Source of the DNA: Porticoccaceae bacterium | Lineage (GTDB): Bacteria > Pseudomonadota > Gammaproteobacteria > Pseudomonadales > Porticoccaceae | Length of the DNA: 64,000 bases | Reading direction: 5' to 3' | Assembly: GCA_029248755.1 (NCBI GenBank) | Contig: JAQWIR010000019.1 | Coordinates: 1 to 64,000, forward strand | Shown: piece by piece, positions 1-8,152 of the stretch | Layout: each line of letters begins with the position of its first letter | Numbering within the stretch: the stretch's first letter is position 1 | Made by a program: the position numbers and the translations under genes | Notes under the pieces: model-generated | Database searches by the model: none | Told to the model about the DNA's origin: nothing | The model's input: the letters and a program-made list of their open reading frames with translations, nothing else

Positions 1-1394
1 GCTGGCGGAATATCAGCCAGATCAAAGCGACCTAGTGACTTATTCTGTGCAGCCTGTTTACGCTCACCCTGAACCACGTGAATGGTTACAGCCGTTTGGT
101 TATCTTCTGCGGTTGAGAACACCTGTGATTTCTTGGTTGGAATCGTGGTGTTTTTCTCAATCACTGGTGTCGCCACTGCACCCATGGTTTCAATGCCTAG
201 GCTTAACGGAGTCACATCTAACAATAGAACATCAGTTACGTCACCCGCAAGAACAGCACCCTGCAGTGAAGCACCCACTGCCACAGCTTCATCTGGGTTC
301 ACATCTTTACGTGGCTCTTTGCCGAAAAATTCTGTTACCTTTTCTTGTACTAGCGGCATACGAGTCTGACCACCTACAAGAATAACCTCATCAATTTCAG
401 AGGCTGACTTGCCTGCATCTTTAAGCGCCACTTTTAGCGGAGCTAATGAACGCTCTACTAAGTCTTCAACCAATGATTCAAGCTTCGCTCTGGTCAACTT
501 AACCACTAAGTGCTTAGGGCCTGAGGCATCCGCCGTAATATAGGGAAGATTCACTTCAGTTTGCGAACTAGATGAAAGTTCAATTTTGGCTTTTTCAGCC
601 GCTTCTTTTAGTCGCTGCATCGCTAGCGGGTCACCCGCAAGATCTACACCGCTATCCGCTTTAAATTCTGCTGACAAATATTCGATTAGACGTAAATCAA
701 AGTCTTCACCACCTAGGAATGTATCGCCGTTAGTAGCCAATACTTCGAATTGCTTTTCACCGTCAACATCAGCAATCTCAATAATTGAGATATCAAAAGT
801 ACCACCACCTAGATCGTATACAGCAATAACACTATCGCCTTCGCTTTTATCAATACCATAGGCTAATGCTGCAGCCGTTGGCTCATTGATAATACGCTTT
901 ACTTCTAGACCAGCAATACGACCTGCATCTTTAGTCGCTTGACGCTGCGAATCATTAAAGTAGGCCGGAACCGTAATAACGGCTTCAGAGATTGTCTCTC
1001 CCAGGTAGTCTTCTGCCGTCTTCTTCATTTTCTTAAGAATCTCGGCTGATACCTGTGGTGAAGCTTTGCTTTCGCCTTTAACTTCTACCCAGGCGTCACC
1101 ATTGTCTGCTTTAACAATCTTGTAAGGCACCATATCGATGTCTTTTTGCACAACTTTGTCATCAAAACGACGACCAATAAGACGTTTAACCGCATAAATT
1201 GTATTTTCTGGGTTAGTAACTGCCTGACGCTTGGCCGATTGACCGGCTAAAATCTCGCCATCATCTGCATAGGCAATCACAGATGGGGTAGTTCGGGCAC
1301 CCTCAGCATTTTCAATTACTTTTGGCGCATCGCCTTCAAGTACAGCTACACATGAGTTGGTAGTTCCCAAATCGATTCCGATAATTTTTCCCAT
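1..1394 (-). CDS. dnaK: Chaperone DnaK (Hsp70), N-terminal 464 residues, cut by window edge
   Basis: ATP-dependent Hsp70 chaperone that works with GrpE and DnaJ in cytoplasmic protein folding. The frame is open from ATG at 1394 to the left edge. It starts [14 protein letters not shown], which carries the phosphate-1 signature at residues 6-14. The second Hsp70 signature ([12 protein letters not shown], about residue 195), the third ([11 protein letters not shown], about 340) and the interdomain linker with [11 protein letters not shown] (about 390) follow in order. The nucleotide-binding domain is complete and the substrate-binding domain is cut; the family is about 640 residues. An AGGAGAAA-type ribosome site precedes the ATG ('GGAGAAAAGTA'). 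It follows grpE in the same direction with a 133 bp gap that holds its own heat-shock promoter. dnaJ would be expected beyond the edge. Very secure identification. Confidence 0.98.
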   Translation of the reverse strand, partial: MGKIIGIDLGTTNSCVAVLEGDAPKVIENAEGARTTPSVIAYADDGEILAGQSAKRQAVTNPENTIYAVKRLIGRRFDDKVVQKDIDMVPYKIVKADNGDAWVEVKGESKASPQVSAEILKKMKKTAEDYLGETISEAVITVPAYFNDSQRQATKDAGRIAGLEVKRIINEPTAAALAYGIDKSEGDSVIAVYDLGGGTFDISIIEIADVDGEKQFEVLATNGDTFLGGEDFDLRLIEYLSAEFKADSGVDLAGDPLAMQRLKEAAEKAKIELSSSSQTEVNLPYITADASGPKHLVVKLTRAKLESLVEDLVERSLAPLKVALKDAGKSASEIDEVILVGGQTRMPLVQEKVTEFFGKEPRKDVNPDEAVAVGASLQGAVLAGDVTDVLLLDVTPLSLGIETMGAVATPVIEKNTTIPTKKSQVFSTAEDNQTAVTIHVVQGERKQAAQNKSLGRFDLADIPP

Positions 1395-1475
1395 TACTTT
1401 TCTCCATCACTTTTTCTATAGCCTGTTATATGGGGTGCAATAACAGGGGTTTAATATTTCTAATCACTTACTCTT

Positions 1476-1504
1476 AATGTGGGTTCTGTTTTCACTATTT
1501 CAAG
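1476..1504 (-). promoter_or_regulatory. Probable sigma32 heat-shock promoter of dnaK
   Basis: Read on the minus strand: -35 element CTTGAAA (1504-1498), a 14 bp spacer, then CCCACATT (1483-1476). The consensus for the RpoH holoenzyme is CTTGAAA-N11-16-CCCCATNT, so the -35 is perfect and the -10 has one change. It lies about 80 bp upstream of the dnaK start, inside the grpE-dnaK gap, so dnaK can be induced independently of grpE. The start of transcription is inferred, not seen. Confidence 0.7.
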
Positions 1505-1527
1505 GGCAAGATCAATAAGTTTTTAAA

Positions 1528-2109
1528 TTAGGCCGAGGTCGATACCACAACCATAGCCGGTCTAACCAAACGACCGTTGAGGGTGTAACCTTTCTGAAAC
1601 ACATTAATTACTGTGTTGGGCTCCACATCATTATTGGGCACTGTGCTTACTGCCTGATGAAGGTCGGCATCAAAAGGTTGCCCTTCGGGATCAACCGCTT
1701 CTACATTATGTTTGGCCAAGACTTCAATAAATGTCTTAAGGGTTAACTCTAACCCCTCTGCCACAGCCTTTTGCGCCTCGTCTTCAGCATCAATGGCTTC
1801 AATGGCTCGCTCGAGATTATCAACCACCGAAAGTAGCTCACTTGCAAACTTTTCTAGCGCGTATTTATGCGCACTTTCGATATCGCGCTGAGCGCGGCGG
1901 CGCACGTTTTGCATCTCTGCCTGCTCACGCAATAACTGCTCGCCTAGGGTGCTGAGTTTCTGCTGTAGCTCATCAATTTGAGTCTCAGGTTGTTCTTCAG
2001 GCAACTCAGGCTGATCTATTTCGACCTCAGCCTGTAATTTTTCGTCCACTTCAACCTCAGGCTGTTGTGGTTCAGCCGCTGTATCTTCTTGGTTAGTATC
2101 TTGAGACAC
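1528..2109 (-). CDS. grpE: Nucleotide exchange factor GrpE
   Basis: GrpE releases ADP from DnaK and acts as a thermosensor of the DnaK cycle. The product is 193 residues, typical for proteobacterial GrpE. An acidic, Glu/Gln-rich tail (1-50) leads into the long dimerisation coiled coil (about 50-105, containing AEMQNVRRRAQRDIESAHKYA) and the C-terminal beta domain, which contains the signature stretch VEAVDPEGQPFDADLHQAVS and ends with NGRLVRPAMVVVS. The start is GTG at 2109, chosen because AAGGAG stands 6 bases before it. It precedes dnaK in the same direction and lies divergent to recN. A sigma32 promoter lies about 60 bp upstream. Confidence 0.97.
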   Translation of the reverse strand: MSQDTNQEDTAAEPQQPEVEVDEKLQAEVEIDQPELPEEQPETQIDELQQKLSTLGEQLLREQAEMQNVRRRAQRDIESAHKYALEKFASELLSVVDNLERAIEAIDAEDEAQKAVAEGLELTLKTFIEVLAKHNVEAVDPEGQPFDADLHQAVSTVPNNDVEPNTVINVFQKGYTLNGRLVRPAMVVVSTSA

Positions 2110-2168
2110 GCCAACTCCTTATAATTCACTTGGATTGTTGATAAAAAATGTTCTTACACTGATACTAC

Positions 2169-2196
2169 AGATGGGGGCAATTTGTAGAGTTTCAAG
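2169..2196 (-). promoter_or_regulatory. Sigma32 heat-shock promoter of grpE
   Basis: On the minus strand, CTTGAAA (2196-2190), a 13 bp spacer and CCCCATCT (2176-2169) match the RpoH consensus CTTGAAA-N13-CCCCATNT at every fixed position. It sits about 60 bp before the grpE GTG in the 147 bp region shared with divergent recN. Direct sequence match; activity is inferred. Confidence 0.87.
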
Positions 2197-2256
2197 TGGA
2201 ATCTTTTGCTTTGCTTCGAAAAATAATTTTTAACCTTATTTTGGTGACTTTTTACC

Positions 2257-3930
2257 TTGCTACTGTCTATTACGATTAACAATTACACCCTTGTCGACAC
2301 TCTGGAGATTGAGTTTTCAGGGGGCACTACGGCAATTACCGGTGAAACTGGCGCCGGAAAATCGCTCATTCTCGATGCTTTGAGCATGGCGCTAGGTGAT
2401 CGCGCTGATAGCAGTACCATCCGCCAAGGTAAGGATCGCGCGCAGATAACCGCTAGCTTCGATTTATCAGCTATACCTGAGGCTAAGCAGTGGTTAGATA
2501 ATCAGGATTTTACTGCCGATGATGAGTGCATACTGCGACGCATTTACACGACTGAAGGCCGTTCCCGCGGCTATATCAATGGACAGCCCTGTACCATGCA
2601 ACAGCTTCAGCAATTGGGAAATCTTTTAGTCGATCTCCACAGCCAGCATGAACATCAGTCACTTCTGCGCCGCAATACCCATCGCAAGCTATTGGATGAA
2701 TTTACTACCAGTACTGAACTGGCTGAAAAAGTGGCAGATAATTTTCACGATTGGCAACGTGCCGTAAAGACATTACATGATCTCGCCGAACGCTCGGATG
2801 AACTTAATGCCCGCAGAGAGTTATTACAATTTCAGGTCGAAGAACTGCAAGAATTTAATTTAGAAGCTAGCTATCTACAGCAGTTAGAACTCGAGCAACA
2901 AAGTTTGGCCAATGCTGAACAAATTATTCAGGATAGCCAGAAATTACTAGCTATAAGCGATCAGGGAGAAGCATTTAATCTTCGTGATGGCTTTAACCAG
3001 GCTCTATCTATTCTAAGTCAGTTAAAACATAAACCTGAAGCCCTCGAAGAAGCCCAACAGCTCCTGCAGTCTGGTTTAATTCAAGTCGATGAGGCGGTGC
3101 GCTGTATTGAACAACATATTGATCGCTTTGAGGCAAATCCTCAGCGTTTACAGCATATTGAAGACGAGCTAGGGCTTATCTTTCAGCTAGCGCGAAAACA
3201 TCGAGTAGATACTCATCAGCTTGGAGAAAAGCTACAGGAATTAGTTTTAGAGCTTAAACAGCTAACTGCCGGCGACCAAAATCTAGAAGCCTTGCAGCAG
3301 CAGGTTGATGAGTTTGCCGCTAAATACCAAACAGCGGCTTCTGAGTTAAGCCTTATTCGCCAACAGGGTGCGGTGAAAATGTCGCAGGGTATTAATCAGC
3401 AATTACAGCAACTGTCGATGCAAGGCGCTGAGCTTTTAATTCAATTAACACCCCTAGATGAAAATAATTTTAAACCCTACGGGCTAGAAGATATTGAACT
3501 GATGATTTCTACCAACCCCGGTCAGGCGCATAAACCCCTAGCTAAGGTAGCCTCTGGTGGTGAGTTGTCACGCGTTAGTCTTGCGATACAGGTCGTTGCT
3601 GCCGCTAACAGCAGTATTCCCACCTTGGTTTTTGATGAGGTCGATGTGGGCATTGGCGGCAGTACAGCAGATGTTGTTGGCAAACTTTTAAAACAACTTG
3701 GCGACCGCGGTCAGGTGATAAGCGTCACTCATCAACCGCAGGTGGCGGCCCATGCTCACCAGCACTATGTGGTGAGTAAAATTACCGCTAATAGCAGCGC
3801 TGAATCAACTATTGTTAATTTAAATAAAACCCAACGTATAGAAGAGCTTGCTCGAATGCTTGGTGGGGCTAAAGTCACAGACCAAACCCTATCTCATGCT
3901 TCGGAACTGTTTGACTTAGCCCGTTTATAA
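2257..3930 (+). CDS. recN: DNA repair protein RecN
   Basis: SMC-like ATPase acting in RecA-dependent double-strand break repair. The 557-residue product has the family length. The Walker A motif GETGAGKS is at residues 29-36, followed by a long coiled-coil middle rich in Leu, Gln and Glu (about 155-365), the ABC-type signature VASGGELSRV (about 430) and the Walker B stretch LVFDEVDVGIGG (about 455). The start is TTG at 2257 with GGTGA about ten bases before it; the residues that follow (LLSITINNYTLVD) align with the usual RecN N-terminus, so no other start fits. Divergent from grpE. I looked for a LexA box (CTG-N10-CAG) in the shared upstream region and found none, unlike E. coli recN. Confidence 0.96.
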   Translation: MLLSITINNYTLVDTLEIEFSGGTTAITGETGAGKSLILDALSMALGDRADSSTIRQGKDRAQITASFDLSAIPEAKQWLDNQDFTADDECILRRIYTTEGRSRGYINGQPCTMQQLQQLGNLLVDLHSQHEHQSLLRRNTHRKLLDEFTTSTELAEKVADNFHDWQRAVKTLHDLAERSDELNARRELLQFQVEELQEFNLEASYLQQLELEQQSLANAEQIIQDSQKLLAISDQGEAFNLRDGFNQALSILSQLKHKPEALEEAQQLLQSGLIQVDEAVRCIEQHIDRFEANPQRLQHIEDELGLIFQLARKHRVDTHQLGEKLQELVLELKQLTAGDQNLEALQQQVDEFAAKYQTAASELSLIRQQGAVKMSQGINQQLQQLSMQGAELLIQLTPLDENNFKPYGLEDIELMISTNPGQAHKPLAKVASGGELSRVSLAIQVVAAANSSIPTLVFDEVDVGIGGSTADVVGKLLKQLGDRGQVISVTHQPQVAAHAHQHYVVSKITANSSAESTIVNLNKTQRIEELARMLGGAKVTDQTLSHASELFDLARL

Positions 3931-3933
3931 GAT

Positions 3934-3968
3934 AAAAAAAAGCCCCCAGTGATCAGATCAATGGGGGC
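3934..3968 (-). terminator. Rho-independent terminator of pnp, also between convergent recN
   Basis: A GC-rich hairpin, GCCCCCA (3942-3948) pairing with TGGGGGC (3962-3968), has an inner TGAT/ATCA pair. On the minus strand it is followed by eight T residues (the A run at 3934-3941). This fits a terminator for pnp, which ends at 3996. On the plus strand only CTTGTT follows, so termination of recN from that side would be weaker. Confidence 0.85.
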
Positions 3969-3995
3969 CTTGTTACTACTGGCGGGACTAAGTAA

Positions 3996-6122
3996 TTAGT
4001 CTTCAGTAGTTTGCGCAGGTTCTTCTGCCGCACCGCCTTCTTCAAGCTGAGCTTCTTTGATAGATAGCTTCACTCGACCACGGTTATCAATCTCAAGAAC
4101 CTTAACGCGAACGTCCTGACCTTCGCTGAGGTAATCAGTCACTTTCTCAACACGCTTATCGGCGATTTGAGAAATATGCACTAGACCATCAGTACCCGGC
4201 ATAAAGTTAACGAAAGCACCAAAATCAACAATTCGTACCACCTTACCATCATAGATAGTACCTGGCTCTGGATCAGCTACGATTGCAGTTACAGCGTCCA
4301 TAGCGGCGTTAAGTGATGCTGAATCTTCAGAGTAGATTTTAACTTCACCGTCGTCAGTAATATCGATCGTAGAGTTGTGCTCTTCACATAGACCGCGAAT
4401 GGTTGCACCACCCTTACCAATAACATCGCGAATTTTGTCGGAATCAATACGCATGGTTCCCATCTTAGGCGCAGATTCTGCTACTTCGTCACGACTTTTA
4501 GCGATAACCTTGTTCATTTCTGCAAGAATATGGACTCGAGCATGCAGTGCTTGCTCTAAAGCAATTTCCATAATTTCTTCAGTGATACCTTCAATTTTAA
4601 TATCCATTTGAAGTGCAGTAATACCATCAGTAGTACCAGCTACTTTAAAGTCCATATCGCCAAGGTGATCTTCGTCACCGAGAATATCGGTCAATACGGC
4701 ATAACCAGCATCTTCTTTAACAAGACCCATTGCAATACCAGCTACTGGGGCTTTTAGAGGTACACCGGCGTCCATCAATGCCAAGCTTGAACCACAAACA
4801 GAAGCCATTGAACTTGAACCATTTGATTCAGTGATTTCAGATACCACACGCATGGCGTAAGGGAATTCTTCTGCCGTTGGAAGTACCGCTGCAATACCAC
4901 GGCGCGCTAAGCGTCCATGACCTACTTCACGTCGGCTAGTAAAGCCAGCACGACCACACTCACCTACCGAATAAGGAGGGAAGTTGTAGTGCAACATAAA
5001 CGGATCATCGCGACGACCTTCAAGTGCATCAATCATCTGTGCATCTCGGGTTGAACCCAAAGTAGCAGCAACTAATGCCTGAGTTTCACCACGGGTAAAT
5101 AAAGCAGAACCATGCACACGATCTAGTACGTCAACTTCAACATTGATACCGCGAACAGTTGTAGTATCACGACCATCGATTCGTGGCTCACCACGAATAA
5201 TACGACCGCGAACAATATCTTTTTCAAGCTGTTTGAATGCATCTTTCAGCTCATCTTCAGGGAACTGATCATCAGCTGATAGTTGAGCAATAGCGGCATT
5301 TTTAAGCTCAGCAATTTTTGCTGAACGCTCTTGCTTATTAACTACCTGATAAGCTGCATCTAGATCACTCGCCACAACACCAGATAGTGCGTTTACTAGA
5401 TCTACATTTTTCTCTTCCGCCTGCCAATCCCAACGAGGCTTGCCAGTTTCTGCAGCTAATTCCTCGATAACACTGATTACGGTTTGCATTTCTTGGTGAG
5501 CAAATAGAACACCACCTAGCATAATATCTTCAGACAGCTCTTTAGCCTCTGACTCAACCATTAGAACTGCGTCCTTAGTACCTGCAACCACCATATCTAG
5601 TGCTGAGGTCTCAAGATCACTGTATGTTGGATTTAGAAGATAGCCTTCTTCGTGCGAATAACCCACACGCGCACCACCAACAGGGCCGTTAAACGGTATA
5701 CCCGAAATAGATAGTGCTGCCGAGGTACCAATCATTGCAGCTATATCTGGATCTATATCTTTTTCCGCGGAAATTACAGTACAGATAACCTGAACTTCAT
5801 TTTTAAACCCATTGGGGAATAACGGACGAATAGGACGGTCAATTAGACGTGACGTCAGTGTTTCTTTTTCACTGGGTCGAGCTTCGCGCTTAAAGAATCC
5901 ACCGGGAATCTTTCCTGCCGCATAGGCTTTTTCTTGATAGTGAACGCCAAGTGGGAAGAAATCGATATCCGCTTTAGCTGTTTTTGCACCAACTACAGTA
6001 CAAAGTACTGTGGTTTGATCAATTGAACATAGAACAGCACCTGTTGCTTGTCTTGCAACTCGTCCTGTTTCAAGTGTTACGGTATGTTTACCGTATTGAA
6101 ATGTTTTAATTACAGGGTTCAT
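3996..6122 (-). CDS. pnp: Polyribonucleotide nucleotidyltransferase (PNPase)
   Basis: Phosphorolytic 3'-5' exoribonuclease and RNA degradosome component. The 708-residue product has two RNase PH domains (about 10-145 and 310-500), a KH domain (about 555-610, with [15 protein letters not shown]) and an S1 domain (about 620-690, with [18 protein letters not shown]). The catalytic-site stretch [17 protein letters not shown] carries the conserved Asp residues of the second PH core. The tail is acidic. The gene follows rpsO in the standard rpsO-pnp arrangement. The 194 bp before it hold two strong palindromes that may be RNase III or stability elements, as expected for pnp autoregulation in relatives. 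Confidence 0.98.
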   Translation of the reverse strand: MNPVIKTFQYGKHTVTLETGRVARQATGAVLCSIDQTTVLCTVVGAKTAKADIDFFPLGVHYQEKAYAAGKIPGGFFKREARPSEKETLTSRLIDRPIRPLFPNGFKNEVQVICTVISAEKDIDPDIAAMIGTSAALSISGIPFNGPVGGARVGYSHEEGYLLNPTYSDLETSALDMVVAGTKDAVLMVESEAKELSEDIMLGGVLFAHQEMQTVISVIEELAAETGKPRWDWQAEEKNVDLVNALSGVVASDLDAAYQVVNKQERSAKIAELKNAAIAQLSADDQFPEDELKDAFKQLEKDIVRGRIIRGEPRIDGRDTTTVRGINVEVDVLDRVHGSALFTRGETQALVAATLGSTRDAQMIDALEGRRDDPFMLHYNFPPYSVGECGRAGFTSRREVGHGRLARRGIAAVLPTAEEFPYAMRVVSEITESNGSSSMASVCGSSLALMDAGVPLKAPVAGIAMGLVKEDAGYAVLTDILGDEDHLGDMDFKVAGTTDGITALQMDIKIEGITEEIMEIALEQALHARVHILAEMNKVIAKSRDEVAESAPKMGTMRIDSDKIRDVIGKGGATIRGLCEEHNSTIDITDDGEVKIYSEDSASLNAAMDAVTAIVADPEPGTIYDGKVVRIVDFGAFVNFMPGTDGLVHISQIADKRVEKVTDYLSEGQDVRVKVLEIDNRGRVKLSIKEAQLEEGGAAEEPAQTTED

Positions 6123-6181
6123 AGTTTTACCTTTAAATGTTTTAGTTTTACCTGAATCTCTGTCATTTTTGTGCTGCTCGG

Positions 6182-6219
6182 GTTACTTATAGCCACCTAT
6201 TTAGATGGCTATAAGTAAC
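6182..6219 (-). promoter_or_regulatory. Perfect 14-bp stem hairpin in pnp leader (possible RNase III site)
   Basis: GTTACTTATAGCCA (6182-6195), a 10-base loop, and its exact complement TGGCTATAAGTAAC (6206-6219). No T run follows on either strand, so it does not look like an intrinsic terminator. In E. coli the pnp leader forms a duplex cut by RNase III, which lets PNPase repress its own mRNA. Position and form match that role here, but the function is inferred. Confidence 0.6.
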
Positions 6220-6276
6220 TCGATCAGCTGTTGTCTGACATTTTCTGGATATTAGTATAGTAAGTTACTCTGGATT

Positions 6277-6304
6277 GCGGCTCGGTATTTAAATACTGAG
6301 CCGC
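6277..6304 (-). repeat. 28-bp near-perfect palindrome just after rpsO
   Basis: The two halves are GCGGCTCGGTATTT and AAATACTGAGCCGC, complementary except for one G/T position. It starts 13 bases after the rpsO stop on the minus strand. No T tract follows, so it is more likely a 3'-end protecting structure or processing site for rpsO mRNA than a classical terminator. Confidence 0.6.
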
Positions 6305-6316
6305 ACGCCTAAGTGA

Positions 6317-6586
6317 CTACCTACGTAGACCAAGCTTTTTAATAACAGCGCTGTAACGCTCTGCTTTGTTAGCTTTGAGATAATCTAACAATTTACGACG
6401 TTGATTAACCATGCGAATAAGTCCGCGACGGGAATGGTTATCTTTTTTGTGATCACCGAAATGGCTTTGAAGTTTGTTGATGTTTTCAGTTAACAGCGCA
6501 ACTTGAACTTCTGGAGAACCTGTATCATTTTCCCCTTGCCCATATTCTGCTACGATTTTTGCTTTCTCTTGTGCACTTAGTGCCAT
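6317..6586 (-). CDS. rpsO: 30S ribosomal protein S15
   Basis: Primary 16S rRNA-binding protein of the 30S platform. The 89-residue product starts [16 protein letters not shown] and ends VIKKLGLRR, the standard S15 ends, with the conserved [14 protein letters not shown] and DNHSRRGL stretches between. The start is the ATG at 6586. A longer frame to 6607 exists, but the ribosome site GGAGTAATGACC lies immediately before 6586 and the family begins here. First gene of the rpsO-pnp pair, downstream of truB. Confidence 0.98.
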   Translation of the reverse strand: MALSAQEKAKIVAEYGQGENDTGSPEVQVALLTENINKLQSHFGDHKKDNHSRRGLIRMVNQRRKLLDYLKANKAERYSAVIKKLGLRR

Positions 6587-6733
6587 GGTCATTACTCCAA
6601 TATGCAATGATTAAATTCAGGATGCCCGTGCATAATTACAGACAACCTACCTATATGCCGACTGTTTTAGTCGACTGATTGAGGGACCTCTTGGTCTTCC
6701 TCAAATTCTTTACGAGAACTCCTAATTAAAAGA

Positions 6734-7678
6734 TTAGGCATTCTCAACGATTAATCGCTTAGGGGCAATTTTGCCATCTTCGGTAACAGTTCCTATACCT
6801 AAAAATGCACCATCCTCACGAAAGACGCGCACTATATCGCCTTCTTGCCCTTGGCGAAAGGCTTTATTTAAAGTAATTGATTGCCCTAATTGGAAATACC
6901 CTGCCATTATTTGATCAAATTCTACTGCCGGATAGTTCATAACAGGTGTATCTACAGGCTTCAATAACTGGTCTAATTGCTCAGACCCACCCTGATCTCT
7001 TAGCTTTTCTAATTCGTCGAGTGTAATAGTTTGCTGTTCATCAAAAGGCCCCGCTTTGAATCGATGTAGTGCGCTGACATGCGCGCCACAGCCTAGGGCG
7101 GCACCTAAGTCTTCTGCCAATGTTCTAATGTAGGTGCCTTTGCTACAGTGAACTTCAACATCAACTTGAGGGTGAACACCTGACCTAAAATCAATAATTT
7201 TATAATTGAAAATTGTTATTTGACGAGCAGGGCGATCAATTTCGATACCTTGTCTTGCCAATTTATAAAGTGGTTGACCATTATGTTTAAGTGCAGAGTA
7301 CATCGAAGGTACCTGATCTATATCACCCTGAAAGTTCTTTATTTCTTCTTCTATTTGTTGTTTGGTGAGTTTTGATGCATCCTGCTGGGAAATAATATCT
7401 CCCTCACTATCACCAGTTGCAGTACTTATACCAAAAGTATAGGTGCTGCGATAATATTTATCTGAATCAAGAAGGTATTGACTAAATTTGGTTGCCTCGC
7501 CAAAGCATAAAGGGAGTACTCCAGATGCCAGTGGATCTAGTGCCCCCGTATGACCAGCTCTATTGGCATCAAACAACCATCTAACTTTTTGCAAGACTTT
7601 ATTAGAAGTAAATCCTATAGGCTTATTGAGAAGCAGGACTCCATTGACTGATCGACCCGATTTGCGACGACGACCCAA
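6734..7678 (-). CDS. truB: tRNA pseudouridine-55 synthase TruB
   Basis: Converts U55 to pseudouridine in the T arm of tRNAs. The product is 314 residues. The catalytic motif HTGALDPLASGVLP puts the nucleophilic Asp at residue 48, the same place as in E. coli. CSKGTYIRTLAEDLGAALG (about 179-197) is the second conserved block, and a C-terminal PUA-like segment (about 250-310) follows. Its 5' end lies 2 bp after the rbfA stop, so the two are probably translationally coupled. Confidence 0.97.
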   Translation of the reverse strand: MGRRRKSGRSVNGVLLLNKPIGFTSNKVLQKVRWLFDANRAGHTGALDPLASGVLPLCFGEATKFSQYLLDSDKYYRSTYTFGISTATGDSEGDIISQQDASKLTKQQIEEEIKNFQGDIDQVPSMYSALKHNGQPLYKLARQGIEIDRPARQITIFNYKIIDFRSGVHPQVDVEVHCSKGTYIRTLAEDLGAALGCGAHVSALHRFKAGPFDEQQTITLDELEKLRDQGGSEQLDQLLKPVDTPVMNYPAVEFDQIMAGYFQLGQSITLNKAFRQGQEGDIVRVFREDGAFLGIGTVTEDGKIAPKRLIVENA

Positions 7679-7680
7679 AT

Positions 7681-8061
7681 TTAAGATTCCTCTTGGTTAC
7701 TGTTATCCGAGGATATGGCTAAATCAATGAGAGCGTCAAGACGCTGACTACGCTGTCCGGTTTCATCATAGAAAAAGTTTAATTTTGGCGTAGCACGTAA
7801 AGCAATGCTTGAGGCTAGTAACTTCCTAAGGTATCCCGATGCACCATTAAGTGCATCAAGGCCTTGTTTAATTTCATCGGATGTTCTTTCACCGACAAAA
7901 GCAACATAGACTTTAGCAATTGCAAGATCCCGAGTGACGGTCACATCAGTGACGCTGAGCATACCCACTCGTGGATCGCGAATATGCTGACGAATCAAAG
8001 AAGCTAATTCTTTTTGAACGGCATCTGAAACCCGTTCAGATCGAGTAAATTCTTTTGGCAT
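7681..8061 (-). CDS. rbfA: 30S ribosome-binding factor RbfA
   Basis: Assembly factor for late 30S maturation and cold adaptation. The 126-residue product has the single KH-like fold. It starts MPKEFTRSERVSDAVQKELA and includes the conserved DPRVGMLSVTDVTVTRDLAIAKVYV block and the ATPKLNFFYDE helix-strand. It sits between infB and truB as in most gammaproteobacteria. Its start is 16 bases after the ancestral infB stop at 8078, which is normal operon spacing. The apparent distance from the actual infB stop is larger only because infB is interrupted. Confidence 0.97.
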   Translation of the reverse strand: MPKEFTRSERVSDAVQKELASLIRQHIRDPRVGMLSVTDVTVTRDLAIAKVYVAFVGERTSDEIKQGLDALNGASGYLRKLLASSIALRATPKLNFFYDETGQRSQRLDALIDLAISSDNSNQEES

Positions 8062-8077
8062 TTATTTAGCTCTCTTA

Positions 8078-8152
8078 CTAAAGAGAGCGTTGTACCTGTG
8101 TAATTTCATATACTTCAATTTGATCACCAGGTTTAACATCATTGTAATCTTA
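8078..8152 (-). other. In-frame infB C-terminal tail behind the TAA
   Basis: Minus-strand codons after TAA (8152-8150) read DYNDVKPGDQIEVYE, then ITQVQRSL, and a natural TAG at 8080-8078. E. coli IF2 ends KNYNDVRTGDVIEVFE followed by a similar tail, so this is the lost end of IF2 with no frameshift and no decay. The following rbfA start is 16 bases away. It is either untranslated because of a point nonsense change, translated by readthrough, or the TAA is a sequence error. Confidence 0.9.

Noticed and set aside
2110-2256. SOS box for recN
   Set aside because: Only CTG-N6-CAG (within 2159-2170) is seen; LexA needs CTG-N10-CAG.
6670-6710. Hairpin GAGGGACC/GGTC-TT-CCTC after truB
   Set aside because: Bulged stem without a T tract; too weak to call a terminator.
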